Program-made: the position numbers and the translations under genes
Assembly (NCBI RefSeq): GCF_024198235.1
Contig: NZ_JAKCFB010000059.1
Coordinates: forward strand, 1 to 51,082
Length of the DNA stretch: 51,082 nt
Direction: 5' to 3'
Source of the DNA: Myxococcus dinghuensis
GTDB taxonomy: Bacteria; Myxococcota; Myxococcia; Myxococcales; Myxococcaceae
The notes under the pieces: generated by a model
Told to the model about the DNA's origin: nothing
What the model saw: only the letters and a program-made list of their open reading frames with translations
Database searches by the model: none
In this document: in pieces, positions 1 through 8,450 of the stretch
Numbering within the stretch: position 1 is the stretch's first letter
Layout of the letters: every line of letters begins with the position of its first letter

Positions 1-2
1 CC

Positions 3-398
3 CAGGGGCTGCCCCTCACCGAATCCGTGACGGCCGCCAACGTGCACGACACCCACGAACTCTTCCCGCTCCTCGACTCCGTGCCTGCCGTGAGAATGCC
101 CTCGGGTCAGCGTCGGCTCCGTCCTGGGAAGCTGCATGGCGACAAGGCCTACGCTTCCAGGAAGAACCGACGTGGGTTGCGCCTGCGCGGCATCGCATCG
201 CGCATTGCCCGTCCAGGCGTTGAATCCAAGGAGAGACTCGGTCTCTACCGCTGGGTCGTGGAACGAACCCAGGCCTGGAAGAACCAGTTCCGCCGGCTTC
301 GAGTCCGCGACGAACGCAGGGACGATGTCCACTTCGGCTTCCTCGTCCTCGGTTGCTGCCTCATGCTCCTGCGCCGCCTCTACCCTGACATTTGTTAG
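3..398 (+). CDS. IS5-family DDE transposase, C-terminal part (cut by window edge)
   Basis: The reading frame is already open at base 3 and stops at 396-398, so only the C-terminal part (about 131 residues) is visible. It contains the HGDKAYAS block that holds the second catalytic Asp of IS4/IS5-type DDE transposases, and later VVERTQAWKNQFRRL, which matches the family block carrying the catalytic Glu. The end (HFGFLVLGCCLMLLRRL) is the usual hydrophobic tail. It would catalyse cut-and-paste transposition of its own element. The bases just after the stop (about 398-420) may include the right terminal inverted repeat, but the left end is outside the window, so I cannot confirm element borders or whether the gene is intact. 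Confidence 0.85.
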   Translation, partial: QGLPLTESVTAANVHDTHELFPLLDSVPAVRMPSGQRRLRPGKLHGDKAYASRKNRRGLRLRGIASRIARPGVESKERLGLYRWVVERTQAWKNQFRRLRVRDERRDDVHFGFLVLGCCLMLLRRLYPDIC

Positions 399-489
399 AG
401 CCTGTTAACCCTGAGCGCACCGGATTTGCTTCTGCCATTTTCCCATGATGCAAAATCAAGCACATACACACCCAGATGCGACACCCCTC

Positions 490-950
490 TCACTCACAGG
501 ATGAGTTCTCCTCGAACATATTCCCCGGCTCAGCTCTCTCCTGAAGCAACACCTTCGCATCCCACGTCGGCACATCCAGCACCGCATCCCCTCGCCGGCC
601 CAATACGCGGCGCCTTGGGCAGCATCCACGCTCGACTGTGTTGGGTGAGAGCCTTGAGCGCCTTCTTGCTGGAATGGACCGAGGCGTTGTCGAGGACGAG
701 GTGGATGCGACGTGTCCCTCCGAAACGCGCAGGCCAGACGAAAGAGGAGCTGGATGAAGCGGGTGCGGGGCCTTGGTCCTGCTATCCACCGACCTCCCCG
801 TGCGAACGTTGAGCGCTCCAGTCAGATTGCACTTCTGGTTGTTGCCGGGCGTCACTACAGCGCCTTGGCGGTTGGCGTGACACCAGGCTCCTCACCCCAC
901 GACCGCAACCACCAGGCACTTCGGTAGGTGAGTGGGCAGCCCCTCTTGGC
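490..950 (-). pseudogene. IS630-family transposase remnant, frameshifted
   Basis: Read on the minus strand, about 880-790 encodes VTPGNNQKCNLTGALNVRTG, which resembles the start of the DDE_3 superfamily endonuclease domain of IS630 transposases. About 706-640 encodes VLDNASVHSSKKALKAL in a different frame. That is the block with the second catalytic Asp followed by DNA-S-H-S-K-A. The expected LP-x-Y-SP-x-LNPIE block is not readable after it; the sequence instead runs into a stop. The domain pieces are therefore in order but out of frame, and the N-terminal DNA-binding part is missing. This is a dead element fragment next to the IS5-type transposase, and it fills the space between that gene and the hydrolase operon. 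Confidence 0.7.
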
Positions 951-1021
951 TCCCCACGGAAGCAGCACCTTCCCGCGCATTGTGGAGCCCCTCGACGGAG
1001 GGACGACCCGAAGTCTGCGCC

Positions 1022-2002
1022 TCAGCCGACCGCGCGCTCCTGGCCCTGGAATCCCGTCGTACCGAGAGGCAGGGCCGAGAACCCCTCTCCGAAGTGCTCC
1101 GTGGCCCAATGCGAGAGCTGCTCCACGCACGCGGCGATGGCGCCGCCGGTGGTGAAGATGTGATTCGTCCCCGCCAGCCGCAGCCGCCGGAGATGGGGAT
1201 ACGACAGGTCAGGCAGCGCGGCCCGGTGGATGCGCGCGAAGAACACGTCGCGCAGCTTCCCCTCGGCGGTGATGACTAGCAATGGCATGCCGCGCTCCAC
1301 CGCCCGCTGCCACGCACGCACCAGCGGCACGTTCGCCACCGCCGGCAACGACCCCCAGTCCATCAACCAGTCGAGCACCTTCTGCCGGGGGAACGGCACG
1401 AAGCGGAACAGCCGCGCGTACTCGTTCTCGCGCGTGAGCATCCGCATCCAGCCCCAGTACGAGAAGAGCTTCGACGTCACCCGCCCCAGCCGTCCCCGCG
1501 TCGACACGCTCCCCTGCCCCTCCGCCTCGTCCCGTGTCGCGTGGGCCTCTTGTTCGGAGAGGTAGAACTCCGGCTCGAACATGAACAGCCCACGCGTGCG
1601 CTCCGGCTCCTGGTCCGCGAGCAACAACGCCGTCGTCGCCGCGCCGCACAGGCCCCCCATCACCATGCCCTCCAGCCCATACCGCCGCAGCAGCTCCGCG
1701 CGCGCCGCGCCCGCCACCTCCACGAAGCCCCCCTGGCAGACGCGCTGATACAGCTCCGCCGTGGTGTCCGGCAGTGCCCCCGCCGAGTCCCCCAGCCCGG
1801 GCAGGTCCACGCGGAAGCACGGGAAGCCCTGCGCCGCGAGCCGATCCGCGGCCAGCACCGCCAGGTCTCCATGACCCGCGCGGGGAACATGTCCCGGGTT
1901 GAAGAAGAGCACGCCCACCGGGCGCCGAGGCCCCGACGCGGGCGGATGATACGTGCCCCAGAGGCGATGCCCCTTCACGTCGAGCTGGATGAGCTCCCTC
2001 AT
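1022..2002 (-). CDS. Alpha/beta hydrolase, exosortase-system hydrolase 1-like, Cys at nucleophile position
   Basis: This 326-residue protein has an alpha/beta-hydrolase layout: an FFNPG oxyanion strand near residue 35, FRVDLPGLGDS near 65-75, a nucleophile elbow around 120 and a late His in TNHIF. The elbow reads G-L-C-G-A instead of G-x-S-x-G, so the nucleophile would be Cys, as in dienelactone hydrolases. From memory of the families, this elbow and overall layout resemble the exosortase-A-associated hydrolase 1 group. The start codon overlaps the stop of the preceding hydrolase gene by four bases (ATGA), so the two are translationally coupled. No exosortase or EPS glycosyltransferase lies in the window, so a role in exopolysaccharide or lipid chemistry is inference. 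Confidence 0.75.
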   Translation of the reverse strand: MRELIQLDVKGHRLWGTYHPPASGPRRPVGVLFFNPGHVPRAGHGDLAVLAADRLAAQGFPCFRVDLPGLGDSAGALPDTTAELYQRVCQGGFVEVAGAARAELLRRYGLEGMVMGGLCGAATTALLLADQEPERTRGLFMFEPEFYLSEQEAHATRDEAEGQGSVSTRGRLGRVTSKLFSYWGWMRMLTRENEYARLFRFVPFPRQKVLDWLMDWGSLPAVANVPLVRAWQRAVERGMPLLVITAEGKLRDVFFARIHRAALPDLSYPHLRRLRLAGTNHIFTTGGAIAACVEQLSHWATEHFGEGFSALPLGTTGFQGQERAVG

Positions 2003-2829
2003 GAGCGCACTCCCTCGCCTGGCGCCGTCGCACCGGTCGACGTGACGAACGACAGGCCATCCTCGTAAAGCGGTCCCAGCTCCGGCAAAAGCCGGTTGCT
2101 GGTCGTCCAGAAGAACGGCCGGGGAGCCCGCACCGAATGGCTCCGGCCCGGCGCGAGGAAGCGCTCCACGGGACGACCATCGAGGTGGACCACGCGCCAG
2201 GGCCGGGCCTCTTCCCGCTCCGGAATCGCCAGGTCATAGCCCACCGCGCTGCGCCACAATCCCCGCGACCACGCTTGCCCCTCCACCTCCACCCGATTGC
2301 CAGCCTCCAGGGCCGCGACGTAGTCGTCGCGCGAGCGCGCCTCACCCCCCGTCCCCTCCAGGTTGTCCGCGGCCACCTTGCGGCGCAGCACCTCCATCAG
2401 GTGCGTCCGCCCAGACTCCGGCGGCTCCCACATCAACAGGCCCTCGACCGGCTCCGTGCAGAACACCCGCGCCGCCAGGAGCGCTCCCAGGCGCAACCCA
2501 TGCACCACCACCGGCACTCCGGGACTCAGGCGACGCAGGTGCTCCAGCCCCGTACGCAGGTCCTCCTCCCAGCGAGGGAACGTCGCGTCCTCGAAGCGCC
2601 CCGTGCTCTCGCCGCACCCGCGATAATCCAAGCGCAGCACCTCCACGCCCTTCGAGGCGAGGTAGCGCGCCCAACGGACCCACACCACGTAGCCATGCGC
2701 CCGCTCCAACCCCAATGGGCCCGCGAGCAAGACGGCGGCGCGGCGCTCCTGCTCCGCGCGGTGATGGACGCAATACAACGAGTCCTCACCCTGGGCGATG
2801 TACCCAGGCGATTCATCCCGTGCCGTCAT
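1999..2829 (-). CDS. Alpha/beta hydrolase-fold protein, exosortase hydrolase 2-like, Arg at nucleophile position
   Basis: This 276-residue protein has the strands and loops of an alpha/beta hydrolase: LLAGPLG near residue 35, VLRLDYRGCGEST near 65-78, and an elbow near 110. The elbow is HGLRLGALLA, with Arg where the catalytic Ser should be. That feature fits my memory of the exosortase-A-associated hydrolase 2 group, whose elbow reads GLRLGA. If it has esterase activity it cannot use the standard Ser mechanism, so it may be a partner of the Cys-type hydrolase encoded immediately downstream (four-base overlap). It is the first gene of this pair and follows the AraC gene on the same strand after about 150 bases that contain a sigma-70-like promoter. 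Confidence 0.75.
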   Translation of the reverse strand: MTARDESPGYIAQGEDSLYCVHHRAEQERRAAVLLAGPLGLERAHGYVVWVRWARYLASKGVEVLRLDYRGCGESTGRFEDATFPRWEEDLRTGLEHLRRLSPGVPVVVHGLRLGALLAARVFCTEPVEGLLMWEPPESGRTHLMEVLRRKVAADNLEGTGGEARSRDDYVAALEAGNRVEVEGQAWSRGLWRSAVGYDLAIPEREEARPWRVVHLDGRPVERFLAPGRSHSVRAPRPFFWTTSNRLLPELGPLYEDGLSFVTSTGATAPGEGVRS

Positions 2830-2854
2830 GTAGGTGGTGATTCCCCCGCTTTGA

Positions 2855-2894
2855 TTTGACGCGATGCTAGAGATTCGCTTCGCAGCGAGTCAAA
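2855..2894 (-). promoter_or_regulatory. Sigma-70-like promoter inside an imperfect 13-bp inverted repeat
   Basis: On the minus strand, TTGACT (2893-2888) and TAGCAT (2869-2864) are separated by 18 bases, a reasonable -35/-10 pair pointing at the hydrolase operon that starts at 2829. The same stretch forms an inverted repeat: 2855-2867 (TTTGACGCGATGC) pairs with 2882-2894 in 11 of 13 positions around a 14-base loop. A repressor or activator dimer binding here would cover the promoter. The AraC gene just upstream is the obvious candidate, but that is inference. Confidence 0.45.
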
Positions 2895-2982
2895 CAATCG
2901 TTGTCAGACGCAATGCACGACGCCGCCCGCTGCGTGAGGCCGAACCCGACGGTCCTCCGCGACCCACGCGAAGCAGGTTGCG

Positions 2983-4020
2983 TCACTCGGGGACGCGCGG
3001 GTGCGCTCGGCGGAACTGCTCCGGGCTCATGCCCCACCAGCGCTTGAAGGCGCGATGGAAGGCCGCGGGTTCGGCGTAGCCCAGCAGGAAGGACACCTCC
3101 GCGATGGCCATCCGCCGTCGCAGGTAGGTCTCCGACAGCTCGCGCCGGAGCGCGTCGACGATGGCCGCGTAGCGCTGGCCCTCGTCCGCGAGTCGGCGCT
3201 GCAAGGTCCGCGGAGACATGCGCAAGGATTGCGCGATCCCCCCGAAGGAGCAGTCGCCCCCCGCGAGCGTGCGCCGGACCTGCTCGCGAACACGCCCCGT
3301 CAGGGTGCTCACGTCCGGGAGCCGCTCCAACGCGCGCGAGGCCTGTCGCTCGAACATGGCGTGCAACAAACCATCCGCGTGGACGAACGGGCGCCGGGCG
3401 TCCTCGTGGGAGAACTCGATGTCGTTGAACGGCGCGCCGAACTCCAGCGGACACCGGAAGAGGGCCTCGTGTTCGCGCACGTCACTCGGCGCCGCGTGGA
3501 CGAAGCGCACGCGCAAGGGCTTCACGTCCGCGCCGGTGAAGGCACTCACCCCCGTGGCGAGCTGGCTCATCGCGGCCTCCACCAGGTGACGGTGCGCCGG
3601 GCGCCAGGCCCCCACGGGCGTGAACCGCATGCGCACGCCCCGCTCGGTGTCCTCCACGCGGAAGCGCTCTCCGTCCCCCCAGACACGCTGGTAGCGACAG
3701 CCCCGCTCCAGGGAGTCGCGCAGCGTGGCGCTCGTGAGCACCACGAACGTCGCCGGGTCGTCCAGGTCCACCACCTCCACCCGGGCGATGTGCAGGCCCA
3801 GGTTGGCGTCCCCGGCCCCCGCCGCCATGCGCTCCAGCAGATCATCCAACAAGGCGTAGGGGACGCGCAGCTCCGGGTCGTCCAGGTCGGCGAGCCCCAG
3901 ACCAGCGGACTCCCGGAGCCAGGCCTCCACCGGCAACCCTCGTCGGCTGGCGAGGTGGAGTGCCTGACGCGCCATGCGCGCGGACAGCGATGGCTCGCCG
4001 CTCGAGGTGGCCTTGCGCAC
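2983..4020 (-). CDS. AraC-family transcriptional regulator
   Basis: The C-terminal 100 residues carry the two helix-turn-helix motifs of AraC/XylS regulators, ending in the signature FLLGYAEPAAFHRAFKRWWG followed by MSPEQFRR. The first HTH includes SLRMSPRTLQRRLADEG. The N-terminal 200 residues look like the arabinose-binding-type sensor domain found in OruR/ArgR-like regulators, with runs such as LGLHIARV and RFTPVGAWRPAHR. I chose the GTG at 4020 because the frame upstream to 4080 (also GTG) encodes an unlikely Arg-rich start and leaves no room for a promoter against the divergent gene at 4116; the start is uncertain. It probably controls the two hydrolase genes that follow on the same strand. 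Confidence 0.85.
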   Translation of the reverse strand: MRKATSSGEPSLSARMARQALHLASRRGLPVEAWLRESAGLGLADLDDPELRVPYALLDDLLERMAAGAGDANLGLHIARVEVVDLDDPATFVVLTSATLRDSLERGCRYQRVWGDGERFRVEDTERGVRMRFTPVGAWRPAHRHLVEAAMSQLATGVSAFTGADVKPLRVRFVHAAPSDVREHEALFRCPLEFGAPFNDIEFSHEDARRPFVHADGLLHAMFERQASRALERLPDVSTLTGRVREQVRRTLAGGDCSFGGIAQSLRMSPRTLQRRLADEGQRYAAIVDALRRELSETYLRRRMAIAEVSFLLGYAEPAAFHRAFKRWWGMSPEQFRRAHPRVPE

Positions 4021-4115
4021 GGGAGGCACCGTAGCCAGGGGTTGGCGCGCGCGGCAAGCCGTTCTGGCGCGCACGGGCACTGCGCGAGCGCCCCTTCGCG
4101 ACGCACGCTCTCCCC

Positions 4116-4901
4116 ATGCCCACCGTTCCCAGGCTGCACCTCTTCGAGTTCATCGACCAGGCGTGGTTCCCCCGTGCGTTGAGGGACCTCACCACCGACT
4201 ATCTGCACACCGTGAGCAACCGGCTGGGGCTCTTCGACGGCGCCACGGCGGTGCTCGCCCGGGGGCTGCGCTCCGGACACACGCGGGAGCTGCTGGACCT
4301 GGGCTCCGGAGGTCGCGGGCCCCTGCCCCGGTTGAGACGCCTGCTCGCCGAACAGGAGGACCTGGAGGCCCGGGTCCTGCTCTCGGACAAGTATCCCAAC
4401 GCCGAGGCGGCGGCGCGGGCGAGCGCGGAGGACGTCACCTACGTGGACCGGTCCGTCGACGCCCTGCGTGTGCCGGCGGACCTGCGCGGCATGCGGACCC
4501 TCTTCAACACCCTGCACCACTTCCGCCCCGAGGAGGTCCGCGCGGTGCTCTCGGATGCGATGGCGCGAGGGGTGCCCATCGCCGCCTTCGAGTCCGTGCG
4601 CCGCTCGCCCGCGGGCCTGTTCTCGATGTTGTGGGTGCCCCTGCTGGTGTGGCTCTTCACGCCGTGGGTGAGGCCCCTGACGCCGTTGCGGCTGGTGCTC
4701 ACCTACGTCATCCCCGTGGCGCCGCTGCTCATCGCCTGGGATGGCGCGGTGTCCGCCCTGCGCATCCACTCCCCCGAGGAGCTGCGCGAACTCACCGCCA
4801 CGCTCCCGTCCCCGGACTACGTCTGGGAGGTGGGCGAGGTGAAGGCACCGGGGAAGCCCCCCGTCTCCTACGTGCTCGGCCTGCCCACCCGAGCGGCGTG
4901 A
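4116..4901 (+). CDS. Methyltransferase-like protein with two hydrophobic segments
   Basis: The 261-residue protein has an early helical region, then ELLDLGSGGRGPLPRL near residue 55, which looks like motif I of class I SAM-dependent methyltransferases. LLSDKYPN further on fits the strand carrying the acidic ribose-binding residue, and TLFNTLHHF fits motif IV/post-I. The middle part contains two hydrophobic stretches (LFSMLWVPLLVWLF and LVLTYVIPVAPLLIAWDG), so it may sit at the membrane. It ends in typical methyltransferase strands. No substrate can be read from the context. The gene is divergent from the AraC gene and converges on the lipoprotein gene with only ten bases between stops. Confidence 0.65.
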   Translation: MPTVPRLHLFEFIDQAWFPRALRDLTTDYLHTVSNRLGLFDGATAVLARGLRSGHTRELLDLGSGGRGPLPRLRRLLAEQEDLEARVLLSDKYPNAEAAARASAEDVTYVDRSVDALRVPADLRGMRTLFNTLHHFRPEEVRAVLSDAMARGVPIAAFESVRRSPAGLFSMLWVPLLVWLFTPWVRPLTPLRLVLTYVIPVAPLLIAWDGAVSALRIHSPEELRELTATLPSPDYVWEVGEVKAPGKPPVSYVLGLPTRAA

Positions 4902-4911
4902 GGTCGGCCGC

Positions 4912-5730
4912 TCACATGTGGGCGAGGATGTAGAGGGCGACGATGCCGTCCAGGCCGATGCCCACGGAGAAGTAGCCAGGGCTGCCGCGGGAGAAGCCAG
5001 CCGCGAAGTTCAGGTGCCCCAGCGACTCCAGGCACAGCTTCGCGCCCACCTCGCCGCCCACGTTCACGCCGTCATAGCGGCCATGGTCGTCGAAGAGGCT
5101 TCCCGTCATCACGCGGCCGTAGGGCACGAACCACGACCTCACGTAGTGCTGATACGCCACGAAGCCATTGAGCTCCGACGTCATGCTCGCCGGGCTGAGG
5201 ACGGCGTTCATGCCGAAGGCGATGCTGCGCTGGCGGAAGGCCATGGGCTGGATGTTGAACGACAGCTCGTGGCCGATGGGGTCCGACAGGTTGATGCGCA
5301 TCGTGTACATCAGCTCGGTGACCGGGCTGAGCGCGGAGAGGGCCTCGCGATGCAGCCGCTCCGCGACGAGCGCGTCGTCGCCGATGTTGCGCCGCTCGTG
5401 CAGCTCCGCCAGGGCCAGCGCGGACTCGGGGCTCCCTGTCTCATACACCTTGGTGAGCGGCGCCTCCGCCCCCTTCAGGTCCCCGTCCTCCAGGCGCAGC
5501 CGCCCCGCCTGCTGGCAGCTATCGAGGTCGCCGCCGTCGCACGCCCGGCCGAAGGCCTCGATGGCGCGCGGCCGGTCGCCCTCGCGCAGCAGTTGGGCGC
5601 CCCACTCCGAGCACGGCAGGACGACCCCCTGCTCGCACGACTGCGGCACCGAGCGGGCCATGGGGGCGGTGGCACAGGCCATCCACACGGTGGCCGACAG
5701 CGACAGGGACAGCAGCGACACCTGCTTCAT
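4912..5730 (-). CDS. Lipoprotein with Sel1/TPR-like repeats
   Basis: The 272-residue product begins with a signal sequence ending in ATVWMACATAP, where WMAC fits a lipobox with Cys19. Residues 32-120 contain short Sel1/TPR-like helical repeats with Cys pairs (ACDGGDLDSCQQAGRLRL, then a unit with ALALAELHERR). The C-terminal half is beta-rich with no Cys pattern and ends in a hydrophobic run (GIGLDGIVALYIL). This suggests an exported, membrane-anchored protein that binds other proteins through its repeats. Function is unknown. It stands alone, facing the methyltransferase-like gene and divergent from the exonuclease-type gene. Confidence 0.65.
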   Translation of the reverse strand: MKQVSLLSLSLSATVWMACATAPMARSVPQSCEQGVVLPCSEWGAQLLREGDRPRAIEAFGRACDGGDLDSCQQAGRLRLEDGDLKGAEAPLTKVYETGSPESALALAELHERRNIGDDALVAERLHREALSALSPVTELMYTMRINLSDPIGHELSFNIQPMAFRQRSIAFGMNAVLSPASMTSELNGFVAYQHYVRSWFVPYGRVMTGSLFDDHGRYDGVNVGGEVGAKLCLESLGHLNFAAGFSRGSPGYFSVGIGLDGIVALYILAHM

Positions 5731-5988
5731 GTCCGCCAGTTAACCATGCTCACGACCCGCTCCGCCTCTCGCTTCCACACGGAGGCGGCGCCAGGGGGCT
5801 CATTTCCCCGTCCGCCCCCCGGCCCGCCGAGGTTTCCCGCCCACCCGTCCATGGTGGCATGCCCCTGGCCAGCGGGTGGAAGCGCGCAGAACTTGAGGGC
5901 ATCCAGGAGGATTGGTGGACACCGCCGCTCGCAAGCCCGACTCGCCGTTCACGCGTCCCCGGCCGGGACGCCCGCCCCCGGAGTCCGT

Positions 5989-7269
5989 ATGAAGATGCCC
6001 GAGGTCCTGGAGCATCTTCCCGGGGTCGGCCCCTTCATCGGTCGCATGTCGGCGGGACCTGAAGGCCCCCCGCCACGGCGGGAGCCCACCCTCACGCTGG
6101 CGAACCTCGACGCGATGAAGCTGCCCGCCACGGAGCGACAGCTCGGCGACGGGCGGACGCTCGTCGTCCGTCACCCCGAGCCCCACCCGCCCCGGGGACC
6201 AGGTCTCACGGTGATGACCTTCAACATCCTGCTGGGTGGACTGCGTCGGGAGGCCCTGCTCGCGTACTTCGACGAGCTGGAGGCCGAGGGCCGGATGCCG
6301 GACGTGCTGGGGCTCCAGGAGGCCAACGTCCCCATCTCCGTCCTCCTGTCGTCGCGCTACGGCTTCCACCTGGCCTACTTCGGCCACGACGGCGGCCCTG
6401 GCGCCCGGCTCATCAACGGCAAGGCCTTCCTCTCGCGGCATCCGCTGGTCGACGCCGCGCACTTCACCTACGTCATCTCCGACGCCGAGCGCGCCGAGGC
6501 CATCCGCCGTCGCGACGGCGATGTCTGCGAGCTGCCCGAGGACCGCGGCGCGCTCTACGTCCGGTTGGACGTGGGCGGGGTACCGGTGGTGCTCTACAAC
6601 CTGCACCACACGCTCGGGGACTCGGGCATGAACGCGCAGAACCTGCGGCAGCTCAACCTCCTGCTGCATCACCGGGAGGTCCCTCACGCCGTCGTCCTGG
6701 GTGACTTCAACGCGAACACCGCCATCAAACGTGGCGGCTCGTGGCTCATGGCCCACCTGAAGACGTATGACGACACGGACACCGTGGAGGAGTACGCGGT
6801 GCGCTATGGGGACCCTCACGCGAGCGTGGGGGACCGGGGCGTGGGCAACATCGCCGACCCACGCCTGCGCCACGAGCTGCACGTGCTGGAGCAGGGGCTC
6901 CCGGAGACCCTCGCCCACGCGACCGTGGCGAACGTGCGCCTGGCGAAGGACACGGTGATGTCGCCGAAGCAGGCGTGCGCGGAGCTGCGCTCGGGGCACA
7001 TCCAGCGTGGCAGCGAGCACTGGCTGCGGCTCCAGGACATCGCCGACTGCGCCACCCTCACCTCGCTGCCGGACGAGCACGGCGTCGTGCCCGCGACGGG
7101 GAAGCGGTTCGACAACCTCTACGCGAGCCCCGAGCTGGAGCCCGTCCTCTTCGAGGTGGACCGCAGCACCGAGTCCTCGGACCACCAGCCCGTCATCGCG
7201 CACTACCGGCCCCGGCCCGTCCGGGCGAAGGACGGCGCCCCACCCCACCGGCCCGGGAACCCCACGTGA
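5989..7269 (+). CDS. Endonuclease/exonuclease/phosphatase family protein
   Basis: The protein of about 426 residues carries the motifs of the DNase I/sphingomyelinase/inositol-phosphatase superfamily: MTFNILLGG (Asn of motif 1), LGLQEANVP (metal-binding Glu), LHHTLGDSGMN (catalytic His region), VLGDFNANT (Asp and Asn) and SSDHQPVIAHY near the C-terminus (catalytic His after Asp). All key residues are present, so it should be an active metal-dependent phosphodiesterase or phosphatase, but the substrate cannot be told from sequence. The ATG at 5989 was chosen over upstream in-frame codons, whose translation is antisense to the lipoprotein gene. I see no clear signal peptide. Confidence 0.8.
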   Translation: MKMPEVLEHLPGVGPFIGRMSAGPEGPPPRREPTLTLANLDAMKLPATERQLGDGRTLVVRHPEPHPPRGPGLTVMTFNILLGGLRREALLAYFDELEAEGRMPDVLGLQEANVPISVLLSSRYGFHLAYFGHDGGPGARLINGKAFLSRHPLVDAAHFTYVISDAERAEAIRRRDGDVCELPEDRGALYVRLDVGGVPVVLYNLHHTLGDSGMNAQNLRQLNLLLHHREVPHAVVLGDFNANTAIKRGGSWLMAHLKTYDDTDTVEEYAVRYGDPHASVGDRGVGNIADPRLRHELHVLEQGLPETLAHATVANVRLAKDTVMSPKQACAELRSGHIQRGSEHWLRLQDIADCATLTSLPDEHGVVPATGKRFDNLYASPELEPVLFEVDRSTESSDHQPVIAHYRPRPVRAKDGAPPHRPGNPT

Positions 7270-7296
7270 GGTCGAGGCGCCGCGGGCGGCTGCCCG

Positions 7297-8037
7297 TCAG
7301 AGGAGCACGAAGTCCACGCTCTTGAATCCCCGCGTGCGCGCGCAGACCTCGTAGCCCTCGTGCGCGCCCTCGTCGTTGGTGTTCGCCTCGATGGTCTGGA
7401 AGGTCTCCTCGTCGACCTCCGTGACGATGCCCGCGTGGGACCAGTCCCTGGGGGTCCGCCGTCGCAGGAAGAGGCTGCCCGGGTGGATGCGCGCGCGGTC
7501 CGCCGGAGCGGAGAGCGTGGACAGGAAGCCCCCTCGCGCACGAGCATTGGCGGCGAGCAGGTCGCACGAGTACGTGCGGTCCACGGCGACGGCGCTCCCC
7601 ACGGCGCGCGCGGCCTGGTGCAGACAGAACGTCGCGAAGCCCGCGGCCCAGCTCCACGACGCGCCCTCGTGGCCATCCAGATACAAGCGCACCCAGGGGC
7701 CGCGATTGCGTCCCCCCACCTCGCGAGGACGCTGCGTCAGGTGCCGCGCCGCGCAGGCCACCACCAGTGCGCCCAGCGACCGGCCCTCCACCGGCAGCGG
7801 CGCCACCGCGGCGCGCATCGGAGCCACCAACCGGTCGAAGGTGTTCGCGTCGGCGACGCCGGAGACGGCGAGGCCCGCCCGCGACTGGAAGCGCTTCAGC
7901 GCCGCCTCCGTCGCGGGGCCGAATTCGCCGTCGATGGCCACCGCGAAGCCATTCAACGTGAGCCATTCCTGGATGCGCCGCACACCGGAGGCCACCTCAC
8001 CCCGGCGATACACCTTGTCCAGCACGAGCTCGCTCAT
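7297..8037 (-). CDS. Peptidoglycan-binding domain protein with CHAP/NlpC-like C-terminal region
   Basis: The first 75 residues form a PG_binding_1 domain (RRGEVASGVRRIQEWL, then IDGEFGPATEAALKRFQ). The remaining 165 residues resemble amidase-type Cys peptidases that follow such domains: SWAAGFATFCLHQA aligns with the usual W-C-A-x-F-V-x-W helix, and DWSHAGIVTEV aligns with the catalytic His strand. In this alignment the expected Cys after Trp is Ala, although another Cys follows in FATFC. The enzyme may therefore be inactive or use a shifted Cys. There is no signal peptide at the chosen ATG (8037); the upstream extension to 8130 is Arg/Pro-rich and unlikely. It converges on the exonuclease-family gene. 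Confidence 0.7.
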   Translation of the reverse strand: MSELVLDKVYRRGEVASGVRRIQEWLTLNGFAVAIDGEFGPATEAALKRFQSRAGLAVSGVADANTFDRLVAPMRAAVAPLPVEGRSLGALVVACAARHLTQRPREVGGRNRGPWVRLYLDGHEGASWSWAAGFATFCLHQAARAVGSAVAVDRTYSCDLLAANARARGGFLSTLSAPADRARIHPGSLFLRRRTPRDWSHAGIVTEVDEETFQTIEANTNDEGAHEGYEVCARTRGFKSVDFVLL

Positions 8038-8126
8038 GGGCCAGCCCCCCGCCGGCCTCGGGGGAGGCCGTGGCGCGCATCCTGACAGGCCCACGGGCCT
8101 GGAGGCCAGACGGCCCCGACCTCGCG

Positions 8127-8450
8127 TCAATGGGAGGCGTCGCCCGGCGCCCCCGAGGGCTGCTGCTCATGGGGCCGCGCCTCCGGCGGTGGCGGCGGTG
8201 GTGGGACCTCCTGCCGCCCCGAGCCTCCCGCCCCTTCCTTGAAGCCCTCCGACGCCTCGTGGGCGGCTCCACGCACCTGGTCCGCCGACTCCTTCGCGCC
8301 CTCCTTCAAGTCCTTCGCCGCCTTCCCCACCTGGCGTCCCGCCTCGCGGGAATTTTCCTTGAAGGACTGCTCGTGTCTCTCATTGCAGCCCGCGAGGACC
8401 ATGAGTCCCAACCCCAGCAACGCGGGCCACCTCCAGGCCTTTCCACTCAT
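8127..8450 (-). CDS. Small lipoprotein with charged amphipathic repeats
   Basis: From the ATG at 8450 the 107-residue product starts MSGKAWRWPALLGLGLMVLAGC, of which LMVLAGC is a clear lipobox. The mature part is a run of about 50 charged, Ala-rich residues with a heptad/undecad feel (SREAGRQVGKAAKDLKEGAK and so on), like YtxH or LEA-type helices, followed by a run of seven prolines and a polar tail. Such proteins lie on the membrane surface or tether to the envelope, but no function is known here. The longer frame starting at 8495 would place the signal peptide internally, so I rejected it. Confidence 0.65.
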   Translation of the reverse strand: MSGKAWRWPALLGLGLMVLAGCNERHEQSFKENSREAGRQVGKAAKDLKEGAKESADQVRGAAHEASEGFKEGAGGSGRQEVPPPPPPPEARPHEQQPSGAPGDASH

